In this document: positions 34,648-42,345 of the stretch, piece after piece
Numbering within the stretch: the first letter of the stretch is position 1
Layout of the letters: each line of letters opens with the position of its first letter
Virus record (IMG/VR): IMGVR_UViG_3300020463_002554
Span: 1 to 44,723 of that record
Length of the DNA: 44,723 nt
Reading direction: 5' to 3' (one strand)
From: a virus
Program-made: the position numbers and the translations under genes
Notes under the pieces: model-generated
What the model saw: only the letters and a program-made list of their open reading frames with translations
Database searches by the model: none
Told to the model about the DNA's origin: nothing

Positions 34648-35269
34648 TTTTTTTAGTAAAGAAGATTGTGAATGGTTTTTATGGTACAATACTATTTTAC
34701 CTAATACAAGAGACAACGGGCTACGTTTAATGAGTATGACACATTTTGCACAACCATTCTTTGCACGTAAACTTGCTGACTTGCACAGTCGTTTACCAGA
34801 AAATGAAGAGATTACAACACTTAATATCAACTTTGATTATGGTGCAGGTGGCATACATAGTGATGGATATATAGAATATGATAAAGATGACAAAATTGCA
34901 AACAGTTATTTAATTCCAATTATAGTCAACGAAGTGGACAAGTATTATACGCTTGTATTTGACCAAATAAGTAAGGAAGCAGTAACCTTTAATGGAGAAA
35001 CAGGGCTAGGAAATAAAGGTATTACAACTTACAAGCAAATTACTAGTGAAGATTTTGGACTAAGTAATGAACCGTTCGATAAAGAAGTTTACAATAAACA
35101 CCTTTCTCATTTAAATTATGATGCCTTAAAAGGATTGACAGTAGCACATATTCATGAATGGATGTTAGGTAGTGCAATGACTTGGCCTAGACAGAATTTT
35201 CATGTAAGTGCAAATTTTGAAAATAAAAATACTAGAGCAAGTGTGCTCATTACGACGAGATATAAATGA
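34631..35269 (+). CDS. 2OG-Fe(II) oxygenase-like protein, HSD type
   Basis: This 212-residue protein carries the facial triad of Fe(II)/2OG oxygenases: H76-S77-D78 in GGIHSDGYIEYD, a distal H191 in QNFHVSANF, and R202 eleven residues later, where 2-oxoglutarate is bound. Strands around ANSYLIPIIVN and YYTLVFDQ fit the jelly-roll core. Sequence around the triad differs from the other oxygenase at 29674 (HSH), so they are not recent copies and may act at different steps or on different substrates. It overlaps the upstream gene by 17 nt and the downstream one as ATGA. Confidence 0.75.
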   Translation: MKKIDNFFSKEDCEWFLWYNTILPNTRDNGLRLMSMTHFAQPFFARKLADLHSRLPENEEITTLNINFDYGAGGIHSDGYIEYDKDDKIANSYLIPIIVNEVDKYYTLVFDQISKEAVTFNGETGLGNKGITTYKQITSEDFGLSNEPFDKEVYNKHLSHLNYDALKGLTVAHIHEWMLGSAMTWPRQNFHVSANFENKNTRASVLITTRYK

Positions 35270-35571
35270 TCGAATTTGACATAACAAATAATGGTAGTAT
35301 GATTTATGAAGTTGAGGTAGAAGACTATGGAGCAAAAATACGTTTTTATGGAAAAAACTACAAGACAAATACAGAAGATTATGTGAAAATAAACAATATA
35401 TACTATAAAGACTTAATACTTCCAGAACTATTTGAGTACAGTACAATGTCAACAGACAATGAAGATTATGCTGAATTAACAAATGTAAATTATGTTACTT
35501 TTAATGGAATATGGGAATTAAATTTTACTGAAGATGATCTTAAACAAATATTAAGGTATAAGTTAACATGA
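35266..35571 (+). CDS. Small protein of unknown function
   Basis: This 101-residue protein is acidic and Tyr-rich. The sequence MIEFDITNNGSMIYEVEVED suggests beta strands, then YGAKIRFYGKNYKTN and a LPELFEYSTMSTDNEDYAEL segment, with WELNFTEDDLKQILRYKLT as a terminal strand and helix. It has no cysteines and no known motif. Both ends overlap neighbours in ATGA units, so it is almost certainly translated with them. Its place between an oxygenase and a radical SAM gene hints at a partner or substrate role, but nothing in the sequence proves this. Confidence 0.65.
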   Translation: MIEFDITNNGSMIYEVEVEDYGAKIRFYGKNYKTNTEDYVKINNIYYKDLILPELFEYSTMSTDNEDYAELTNVNYVTFNGIWELNFTEDDLKQILRYKLT

Positions 35572-36962
35572 GTGAAGGTAATCCTGCAAATAATTTAGAA
35601 GTCCTGCAAAATACTTTACCTCCTTTGGAGTTTAAAAAACTTCATTTAGATAAACGTAGTAGTAGTTTTTGTGGTGCGAAATGGTATAATGCTACTGTAT
35701 GGTTAGGTAGTGGAATGACTACAAGTTGTCATCATCCGTTGCCTCATAAAATAGATCCTATTGCTGTGCAAACAAATCCAAAACTACTGCACAATACGCC
35801 CGAGAAGAAAGAACAACGGCGCCAAATGCAGTGCGGAGAACGACCAGAAGGCTGCAACTACTGTTGGAAAATTGAAGACATGGGTCCGGAACATGTTAGT
35901 GATAGAGTTTATAAAAGTTGGATATATACAGATGAGGAACTTACTGATGCATTTACAAGAGACTATAATGAAGATTTTGAACTTAGAAGCCTTGAGATCG
36001 CCTTTGACAGGACATGCAATTTTGCTTGTAGTTATTGCAATCCTGCGTTTTCAAGCACTTGGGTAAAAGATCTTAAAAAAGACGGACCATATAAAAACTT
36101 ACAAAGTGATGGAAGAGGACACTTTACACATCCACACGATTCTAATCAATTGTATGGATATCAAGAATTTAATCCTTATGTGGAAGCGTTTTTTAAATGG
36201 TGGGATAGTGACTTACATAAAACACTTAGGCAATTAAGAGTGACTGGCGGGGAGCCGTTAATGAGCCCAGATCTTTGGAAACTTATAGAATGGTTTGAAA
36301 ATAATGGAGATAAAAGTACCACAAGTCTAGCAATAAACAGTAATTTGGTTGCAAAGCCTGCACTGATACAACGTCTAATAAATGTTAAACGACATCTGCC
36401 TAGTTTAGCCGTTTATACAAGTGCAGAAGCAATAGGTGGGGCGGCAGAATACATACGTGATGGAATGAACTTTACACAATGGTGGGATAATATATGTCGT
36501 TTACACGAAGCAGATATCGATACACATTGCATGTGTACAATAAATGCACTATGTTTAGAAACATTGCCAGACTTAGTAGAACGTATTATAAAGAAACGCA
36601 AAGAGTATGGTATGCGTTTTGCAGTAATGAGTTTTAATATATTACGTTTTCCTAGTTTTCAAAGTGCATTAGTTTTACCAGATAATATTAAACTAAGACA
36701 CGTAGATAGATTAAAGCAATTACGTAAAACTTATGCACCTAAATTGTTAAATAGAACAGATTGCTTTCATGAATTTGAATTAGGACAATTAGATAGATTA
36801 ATAGAATATATACAAGTAGTAGACAAACCTCACAGCGAAGGATTTGATATGCCTAGATTACATAATGATTTTAGAAAGTTTTATCAGCAATATGATATAA
36901 GACGGAATAAAAATTTTCCTAAAACTTTTCCAGAACTAGAGGAATGGTATGAAACACTATGA
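35568..36962 (+). CDS. Radical SAM protein with N-terminal twitch-type cysteines, copy 2
   Basis: This 464-residue protein is the sister of the one at 31336. It shares the N-terminal Cys region (SCHHPLPHKI near 46, then GCNYCWKIED near 101), a core motif C150-N-F-A-C154-S-Y-C157 followed by FSSTW, T226-G-G-E-P230, and the end RRNKNFPKTFPELEEWY. Between the core cysteines and TGGEP both have a tryptophan-rich stretch (NPYVEAFFKWWDSD here). It should bind at least one 4Fe-4S cluster and SAM. Substrate unknown. The two sisters are separated by four genes, so an ancient duplication with insertion, or separate acquisition, is possible. ATGA overlaps occur at both ends. Confidence 0.9.
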   Translation: MSEGNPANNLEVLQNTLPPLEFKKLHLDKRSSSFCGAKWYNATVWLGSGMTTSCHHPLPHKIDPIAVQTNPKLLHNTPEKKEQRRQMQCGERPEGCNYCWKIEDMGPEHVSDRVYKSWIYTDEELTDAFTRDYNEDFELRSLEIAFDRTCNFACSYCNPAFSSTWVKDLKKDGPYKNLQSDGRGHFTHPHDSNQLYGYQEFNPYVEAFFKWWDSDLHKTLRQLRVTGGEPLMSPDLWKLIEWFENNGDKSTTSLAINSNLVAKPALIQRLINVKRHLPSLAVYTSAEAIGGAAEYIRDGMNFTQWWDNICRLHEADIDTHCMCTINALCLETLPDLVERIIKKRKEYGMRFAVMSFNILRFPSFQSALVLPDNIKLRHVDRLKQLRKTYAPKLLNRTDCFHEFELGQLDRLIEYIQVVDKPHSEGFDMPRLHNDFRKFYQQYDIRRNKNFPKTFPELEEWYETL

Positions 36963-38275
36963 CAGATGACTTAGACAATTACTATAAAAATTATGATTAC
37001 CATACACGTAAACCTGTTTATGTTAAGATTGAAGATTTAAATGAAACACAACGTAGTAGACTTTTGACTAGTAAAAGTTTTTGTATACTTCCATGGGTAC
37101 ACCTACATGCATTTCCAACAGGTGAAGCATATCCTTGTTGTTTAGCACGTATGGATCAACCTCTTGGTTCGCTACGTGAAAGTTCAATGAAAGAAATATG
37201 GAACAGTACTGATCTTAAAAAAATTAGAGAAAATATGATGCAAGACAAATCTTGTAATCAGTGTACTAAATGTTATGAGCAAGAAGAAAATGGTTTTGTA
37301 AGTATGCGTTATAGTGCTAACAAAAATCATGGCCATCATATTACAAGAGTCGACGAAACTGAACAGGATGGGTATTACAAAGATTTCAAATTAACTTATT
37401 ATGATATCCGTTTTAGTAACTTATGTAATTTAAGTTGTAGATCATGTGGTGATATTTTTAGCAGTAACTGGGTAAAGGAAGCAAAGAAATATGGTTGGTT
37501 AAAACCAAGTCATCCTAATGTAAGTTATGCTGGCAAATACGAAATGGATATGTGGGAGCAACTGCAACCTCATTTGGATAGTATTGAAAATGTTTATTTC
37601 GCCGGCGGTGAACCACTAATGATGAAGGAACATTATAATTTATTAAATGCACTTATTGAAAGAGGTAGAACAGATGTACGTCTAAACTACAATACAAATT
37701 TTACTAAATTAATATTTAAAAAACAAGATGTATTAGAATTATGGAATAAGTTTGATGTAGTAAGTATTGGTGCAAGTTTAGATGCAAGTTACGACAGAGG
37801 CGAACTAATGCGTAAAGGTACAGATTGGAATAAAGTTGTAGAAAATCGGAAACGTATGTTAGAGATTTGTCCAACTGTAGATTTTTATATTAGTGCAACT
37901 CTTAGTGTAATGAATGTTTATCATATATTGGATTTACATAAAGAATGGACTGAACTTGGACTGATTAAAGCACAAGATTTTAATGTTAATATACTTCAAG
38001 ATCCTGAACGTTTTAGAATGGATATACTACCAACAGATATGAAACAAGAAATTAACAACTTATATAATGAACATATAGAATGGTTACAACCACAGGATAA
38101 TCTTACTCGTGCAACAAATGGATTTAAAAGTGCAATTACTTTTATGAATGCAAAAGATAATAGTGCATTAATCGATGATTTTGTAAAACGTACAGACGAA
38201 ATGGATCGCTTTAGGAACGAAGGATTCTTTTCAGTATTTCCAGAATTAGAAAGACTTCGAAAGTATGTCAAGTAA
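36959..38275 (+). CDS. Radical SAM protein with N-terminal twitch-type cysteines, copy 3
   Basis: This 438-residue protein belongs to a second subfamily, with the two that follow. The N-terminal region has CILPWVHLHAFPTGEAYPCC near 42-61 and CNQCTKCYEQEENG near 100-113. The core motif is C156-N-L-S-C160-R-S-C163 followed by GDIFSSNW. A215-G-G-E-P219 stands in for TGGEP. The end is FRNEGFFSVFPELERL. This pattern is that of twitch/SPASM radical SAM enzymes with peptide-modifying or sugar-modifying relatives, but no specific substrate can be named. It overlaps the previous gene by ATGA and the next one by 11 nt. Confidence 0.9.
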   Translation: MTDDLDNYYKNYDYHTRKPVYVKIEDLNETQRSRLLTSKSFCILPWVHLHAFPTGEAYPCCLARMDQPLGSLRESSMKEIWNSTDLKKIRENMMQDKSCNQCTKCYEQEENGFVSMRYSANKNHGHHITRVDETEQDGYYKDFKLTYYDIRFSNLCNLSCRSCGDIFSSNWVKEAKKYGWLKPSHPNVSYAGKYEMDMWEQLQPHLDSIENVYFAGGEPLMMKEHYNLLNALIERGRTDVRLNYNTNFTKLIFKKQDVLELWNKFDVVSIGASLDASYDRGELMRKGTDWNKVVENRKRMLEICPTVDFYISATLSVMNVYHILDLHKEWTELGLIKAQDFNVNILQDPERFRMDILPTDMKQEINNLYNEHIEWLQPQDNLTRATNGFKSAITFMNAKDNSALIDDFVKRTDEMDRFRNEGFFSVFPELERLRKYVK

Positions 38276-39458
38276 ATGTATTCTTCCATGGATTAGTATA
38301 GAAACAACACCTTCAGGCACAACAAGGCCTTGTTGTTTATATACAGATGAAATCCCAAATGTAAAGTTAGCTACTTCAACATTACAAGATGCTTTTAATA
38401 GTAAATTTATGCGTAATTTAAGACGTGCTTTTAGGCGTGGCGAAAAACCTGAGGGTTGTAGAAACTGTTGGCGTGAAGAAGACGCAGGTAAAAAGTCAAA
38501 ACGACAATATATGCTTGAAAAGTTTAGTGATATTAATGTACAATACAAAGATAATAATGGTGAAGATTTAGTATTTTTAGATCTTAAACTAGGTAATATT
38601 TGTAATCTAAAATGTCGTATTTGTGGAAGCTGGAGTAGTAGCAGATGGGCACAAGAAGAATTAGACTATGTAGAAGATTCTACAAATCATATTGCAAAAA
38701 AATGGTTAAAGGATGGACAGTGGCCCAGAAAGAGTCCACGTTTTTGGGATAATATGGATGAATTGTTGCCTCAAATAAAATATTTTGAATTTACTGGTGG
38801 CGAACCGTGGATGATAAAACAACATTTTGAATTATTACAAAATGCCGTAAATAAAGATTATGCCAAAAATATAGATATACACTACAATACGAATACAACA
38901 CAGTTTCCTAAAGATCCGACTATATGGAAACATTTCAAAAATGTACAAATTGCTTTCAGTGTTGATAATACAGGAGAACGTTTTGAGTATGAACGTTATG
39001 GAGCAAAATGGAAAACGTCTAATGCAAATATTAAAAAGGTACACGCCCTAAGAGAAAAAGGTTATCCTATTATTACACAACTATGTTGTACATGGAATAT
39101 ACAAAATATTTTTTATTTAGATGAAATACTTACGTGGGCAAAAACAATGACTTTCGATAGCATACATTTCAATGTAATGCACGATCCATGGGAATTTAGT
39201 TTAAGCAAAACACCTATTCATGCACGTAGTCCTATTATGTTGTATTTACAAAAGCAACAAATTTTGCATAGACAATATAAAAATGATATTATGGCATTGA
39301 AAACGTTAGTAGAAAAAGCGAACATGAACGAAACACCTGAAGAACCAGAGACCGGTCAATCACTTCATAAAAAATTAAGACAAACTGATTTGTATCGTAA
39401 TCAAAACTTTGCACTTAGTCATACAAAAATAGCACAAGCAATAAAATATGAACTCTAA
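38265..39458 (+). CDS. Radical SAM protein with N-terminal twitch-type cysteines, copy 4
   Basis: This 397-residue protein begins almost immediately with CILPWISIETTPSGTTRPCC (from residue 5), then GCRNCWREEDAG near 65. The core motif is C113-N-L-K-C117-R-I-C120 followed by GSWSSSRW, and T177-G-G-E-P181. The end RNQNFALSHTKIA is a weaker version of the tail shared by the family. It is the shortest copy because it lacks an N-terminal lead. Start ATG 38265 overlaps the previous gene by 11 nt, the same overlap as with the next gene. It is most like copies 3 and 5. Substrate unknown. Confidence 0.9.
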   Translation: MSSKCILPWISIETTPSGTTRPCCLYTDEIPNVKLATSTLQDAFNSKFMRNLRRAFRRGEKPEGCRNCWREEDAGKKSKRQYMLEKFSDINVQYKDNNGEDLVFLDLKLGNICNLKCRICGSWSSSRWAQEELDYVEDSTNHIAKKWLKDGQWPRKSPRFWDNMDELLPQIKYFEFTGGEPWMIKQHFELLQNAVNKDYAKNIDIHYNTNTTQFPKDPTIWKHFKNVQIAFSVDNTGERFEYERYGAKWKTSNANIKKVHALREKGYPIITQLCCTWNIQNIFYLDEILTWAKTMTFDSIHFNVMHDPWEFSLSKTPIHARSPIMLYLQKQQILHRQYKNDIMALKTLVEKANMNETPEEPETGQSLHKKLRQTDLYRNQNFALSHTKIAQAIKYEL

Positions 39459-40725
39459 GCCAGAAAATTTATGTATGGCTCCTTGGACCCATACTTATCT
39501 GAGTCCGCAAACAGAACGCAGATTATGTTGTGCTAGTAGAGAACCTGCACAAAATTTTAAACAATACATTGATACAACGGAAGGTACTAATGAATATAAA
39601 CCGTCTACACTAGAAGAATATTGGAACGGTGAAAATATTAGACGTATTCGTATGCAAATGTTAAACAATGTAGTACCACCTGAATGTGTAGTGTGTGATA
39701 AAAAATTATTAAATCAAGATGTATATAGAGATTACTTTAATCATCTATTTGCACATAGATGGAATGACGTCGTTGAAAATACACAAGATGATGGATATAC
39801 GACTATGAAACCAATTAGTTGGGACTATCGTTTTAGTAATTTATGTAACTTTAAATGTAGAATGTGTGGGCCTATGTTAAGTAGTGCTTGGGAAACAGAA
39901 GCACGTAAACAGGATAAAATAGAACCTTGGATGGAAAAGTCAGTAAAGACTAAAATTGAAACATTTCAAAAGGACACCGTTGAAAAGGAGTTTAACACTG
40001 CAGTTGAAGAACATAGAATTGAAGAAGTCTATTGGGTTGGCGGTGAACCACTTATGTACGAGCAACATTGGCGTTATATGCAACGTATTATTGAATTAGG
40101 TGATGGGTCAGGACTATATGCAAGATATAATACAAATTTACATAGAGTAAATTACAAAGGTGTAAATTTGTATCAAGACATTTTAGACCATATACGTGAT
40201 TGGCAAATATGTGCAAGTTTAGATGGGACTAGAGAAGTAGGTGAATACATAAGAACAGGATTAGTATATGATACGTGGAAGAAAAATTTTGAACAAGGGT
40301 TAGCACATGCAAGAAATAAACGCATGATGCGTATTGATTTTACATTAACCTTACCTGGATTATTTGACATTGTAAATATATGTAGGTTAGCTAGAGAATA
40401 TGATGTAGATATTTTAGCAAAAGTAGTATTTGCATTTACGCCAGATATTGCAATGAGTCCTTTATTTTTACCTAGAGGTATTTTGCACTACATAGTCAAT
40501 AGTTTACTATTGACAAGTGAAGTAGATAATAGTACAATAAGAAATATGCTTAAAAGTTTATTGGATAGACCAACATTTGAAGAAGAATTTCCTAATGAAT
40601 ATAAAAAAGCAAGAATAAAAGGCAAATGGCGTATTCAGGCAATGGATAATTTACGAGGTGGAATGAAGTTTGTAGATACTCTTAAAGATTACAAAGCAAA
40701 AGAATTTTGGAATGGAATTTGTTAA
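39448..40725 (+). CDS. Radical SAM protein with N-terminal twitch-type cysteines, copy 5
   Basis: This 425-residue protein has CMAPWTHTYLSPQTERRLCC near residues 8-27, then PPECVVCDKKL near 76, then a core motif C133-N-F-K-C137-R-M-C140 followed by GPMLSSAW. The SAM-binding motif reads V197-G-G-E-P201, with Val in place of Thr. The C-terminus lacks the NF--FPE tail of copies 1-3 and has a Lys/Arg-rich helix (NEYKKARIKGKWRIQAMDN). These changes suggest it has diverged in substrate. It is followed by the P-loop kinase-like gene with no gap. Confidence 0.88.
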   Translation: MNSKPENLCMAPWTHTYLSPQTERRLCCASREPAQNFKQYIDTTEGTNEYKPSTLEEYWNGENIRRIRMQMLNNVVPPECVVCDKKLLNQDVYRDYFNHLFAHRWNDVVENTQDDGYTTMKPISWDYRFSNLCNFKCRMCGPMLSSAWETEARKQDKIEPWMEKSVKTKIETFQKDTVEKEFNTAVEEHRIEEVYWVGGEPLMYEQHWRYMQRIIELGDGSGLYARYNTNLHRVNYKGVNLYQDILDHIRDWQICASLDGTREVGEYIRTGLVYDTWKKNFEQGLAHARNKRMMRIDFTLTLPGLFDIVNICRLAREYDVDILAKVVFAFTPDIAMSPLFLPRGILHYIVNSLLLTSEVDNSTIRNMLKSLLDRPTFEEEFPNEYKKARIKGKWRIQAMDNLRGGMKFVDTLKDYKAKEFWNGIC

Positions 40726-41151
40726 ATGAAAATATTAATATGCGGATTGCCAGGAAGTGGTAAAAGCACACTAGCAGAACCATTTGCCAAACTTATAAAT
40801 GGTGTGTGGATAAATGCAGATAAAGTAAGAGCACAATATAATGATTGGGATTTTTCTCTAGAAGGAAGAATACGTCAAGCACAACGTATGAAATATTTAA
40901 GTGATGGAGTCGTACTAGCAGGTAAGATAGCAGTAGCAGATTTTATTTGTCCAACAGAAAAATCACGTAAAGAATTTAATGCTAATTACACAGTATGGAT
41001 GGATACTATCAAACAAGGACGTTACGAGGATACAAACAAAATATTTGAAAAACCAACACATGTAAATTATCAAGTGGCTAAATGGTTTGATGATACACAC
41101 GCACAGTTGGCAGATGTTGTAAAAGGTTATATTAATCGTGTCGAAAAATGA
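40726..41151 (+). CDS. APS-kinase-like P-loop protein
   Basis: This 141-residue protein opens with a Walker A motif, G7-L-P-G-S-G-K13-S-T15. Then NADKVRAQYNDWDFSLEGRIRQAQR follows, matching the DGDNVR---N--LGFS---R----R region of adenylyl-sulfate kinases, and VADFICPTEKSRKEF matches the S/F-I-S/C-P region of that family; YTVWMDTI matches its FVDT strand. It is short (APS kinases are about 200 residues) and lacks the C-terminal part. It may phosphorylate APS to PAPS, or another small molecule such as a sugar. No sulfotransferase is seen in this window. The start abuts the previous stop, and its own stop overlaps the next gene as ATGA. Confidence 0.7.
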   Translation: MKILICGLPGSGKSTLAEPFAKLINGVWINADKVRAQYNDWDFSLEGRIRQAQRMKYLSDGVVLAGKIAVADFICPTEKSRKEFNANYTVWMDTIKQGRYEDTNKIFEKPTHVNYQVAKWFDDTHAQLADVVKGYINRVEK

Positions 41152-41831
41152 ATAAAATTATAACGCTTGGGTGCAGTTTAACACAACAAGAAGGTCTAGC
41201 AAATAAACTTAGTGAACTTTTAAATATGCAGTTAATTAATCTTGCACAAGGATCAGGAGACAACCTGTTACAAATTGAAAAATTACAAGATTTTATATTG
41301 GATAATGATATAAAAAAAGATGATATAATAGTTTGGCAAATAACAGATGTAACACGTAGACACAAAAATGTAATGATGAATCAGTGGGAAACTGTTAAAA
41401 ATATACAAAGAAAATTTTATACACCCAAGGACACTGCCCACTTTTATCTAAAGCGAAGAAATATGATAGATAAAAAACGTCGTATAGCATTGTTGCATAA
41501 TAGTCCGGATGTAGAGTCCATTGATTATGACGAGAATTCGACTATACATACAATTATTTCTACAATGATTATGCTGGACAAGATATGTAAGTTATATGTT
41601 TGGTTTGGTTGGGATAAAGTGTTAACACCACAGCAGTTTGAAGTATTCTTCAAAATACTTATAACAAAAAAGATAGCATTTAATAAAAAATTTTATGTAA
41701 ACTGGGCACACGATAATCGTTATAATTTTAGATACGATAACTTGCATCCTGATCAGGAATGTGCAGAAGTATTTGCTGAAAAAATATTATATAAAGATTT
41801 GATAAAAATAAAGGAGAAAAGTTATATTTGA
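41148..41831 (+). CDS. SGNH-hydrolase-like protein
   Basis: This 227-residue protein resembles SGNH/GDSL hydrolases. The nucleophile would be S10 in LGCSLT, the oxyanion glycine lies in QGSGDN (35-39), and the terminal pair is D197 and H200 in DNLHPDQEC. The middle block usually containing Asn (GxND) reads WQITDVTRRH, with no Asn, so oxyanion support differs or activity is altered. Such enzymes remove acetyl or other acyl groups from sugars, among other ester substrates, which would fit next to glycosyltransferases. It overlaps the previous gene as ATGA and its end lies in the Shine-Dalgarno region of the next gene. Confidence 0.6.
   Translation: MNKIITLGCSLTQQEGLANKLSELLNMQLINLAQGSGDNLLQIEKLQDFILDNDIKKDDIIVWQITDVTRRHKNVMMNQWETVKNIQRKFYTPKDTAHFYLKRRNMIDKKRRIALLHNSPDVESIDYDENSTIHTIISTMIMLDKICKLYVWFGWDKVLTPQQFEVFFKILITKKIAFNKKFYVNWAHDNRYNFRYDNLHPDQECAEVFAEKILYKDLIKIKEKSYI
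41811..41816 (+). promoter_or_regulatory. Shine-Dalgarno sequence supporting an AUA start
   Basis: AAGGAG lies inside the end of the SGNH-like gene, 7 nt before ATA at 41824. The ATG at 41854 is 37 nt downstream of it and has no ribosome binding site of its own. The same AAGGAG plus 7-nt spacing occurs before the GTG at 42241. Confidence 0.6.
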
Positions 41832-42216
41832 CTGGAAAAAACCTACAGTTCAAATGCTAGGAAGATGGCAACCATGGCATGAAGGACATAGTGAACTTTT
41901 TGAAAAAGCATTAGAAAAAACAGGACAAGTACTAATTATGGTACGAGATGTACAAGGTGCTGATGCTGGTATGGGTAATACAGATAACCCATTTAATTTT
42001 GATAAAATAAGTAATGATATAGCAGGTGTTCTATTTCAAAAAGGTTATATTATTGGAGAAGAGTTTGAAATAATACTTGTACCTAATATTGTAGATATAA
42101 GTTATGGACGGGGTGTCGGTTATACATTTACAGAACATGACTTAGGAGAACGTATACATAGTATTAGTGCAACACAAATTAGACATGATATGCGTAAAGA
42201 TGGTTTGTTGACCTAA
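41824..42216 (+). CDS. Cytidylyltransferase-like nucleotidyltransferase, probable AUA start
   Basis: This protein has GRWQPWHEGH, the HXGH signature of class-I nucleotidyltransferases, and ISATQIR near the end, the usual I-S-(S/A)-T-x-I-R motif. From the ATG at 41854 it would be 120 residues and begin MLGRWQPWHEGH, with beta strand 1 cut short. The frame is open upstream to a stop at 41809, and translation from ATA (41824) gives (M)FDWKKPTVQMLGRWQPW, which restores the strand. I therefore annotate 41824 (130 residues), but the ATG remains an alternative. The enzyme would attach CMP or AMP to a small molecule such as a sugar phosphate or alcohol phosphate. It overlaps the SGNH-like gene by 8 nt. 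Confidence 0.65.
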   Translation: MFDWKKPTVQMLGRWQPWHEGHSELFEKALEKTGQVLIMVRDVQGADAGMGNTDNPFNFDKISNDIAGVLFQKGYIIGEEFEIILVPNIVDISYGRGVGYTFTEHDLGERIHSISATQIRHDMRKDGLLT

Positions 42217-42227
42217 TGATAGTTGTT

Positions 42228-42233
42228 AAGGAG
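42228..42233 (+). promoter_or_regulatory. Shine-Dalgarno sequence of the small GTG-start gene
   Basis: AAGGAG sits 7 nt before GTG at 42241. It is one of the best ribosome binding sites in this operon and is the main reason to annotate the small gene. Confidence 0.65.
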
Positions 42234-42240
42234 TTGATAC

Positions 42241-42345
42241 GTGATAAGTTGGATTAAAAATATTATTAATAAAATTAAAATGGAAATAAGGTATCGTAAA
42301 CGTTTAAAAGAACTAAGAAAACGAGACCCGTTTATATACAAATGA
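42241..42345 (+). CDS. Small basic protein, 34 residues, GTG start
   Basis: The frame reads (M)ISWIKNIINKIKMEIRYR, then KRLKELRKRDPFIYK. It is highly basic, with an amphipathic N-terminal helix (ISWIKNIINKIKM) and a helical KELRKR stretch, then a distinct DPFIYK end. Evidence that it is real: a strong AAGGAG 7 nt upstream, the exact ATGA overlap with the following carbamoyltransferase gene (its stop TGA at 42343-42345), and its fill of an otherwise unusual 126-nt gap. No function is known to me. It may bind membrane or nucleic acid, or may chiefly couple translation of the carbamoyltransferase. Confidence 0.7.
   Translation: MISWIKNIINKIKMEIRYRKRLKELRKRDPFIYK

Noticed and set aside
35761-36066. 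101-codon + strand frame inside radical SAM copy 2
   Set aside because: It overlaps the N-terminal and core Cys regions of a clear radical SAM gene in another frame, with no recognisable protein features.
40726-41151. Sulfation pathway (PAPS synthesis)
   Set aside because: Only a shortened APS-kinase-like protein is present; no ATP sulfurylase or sulfotransferase is seen in the window.
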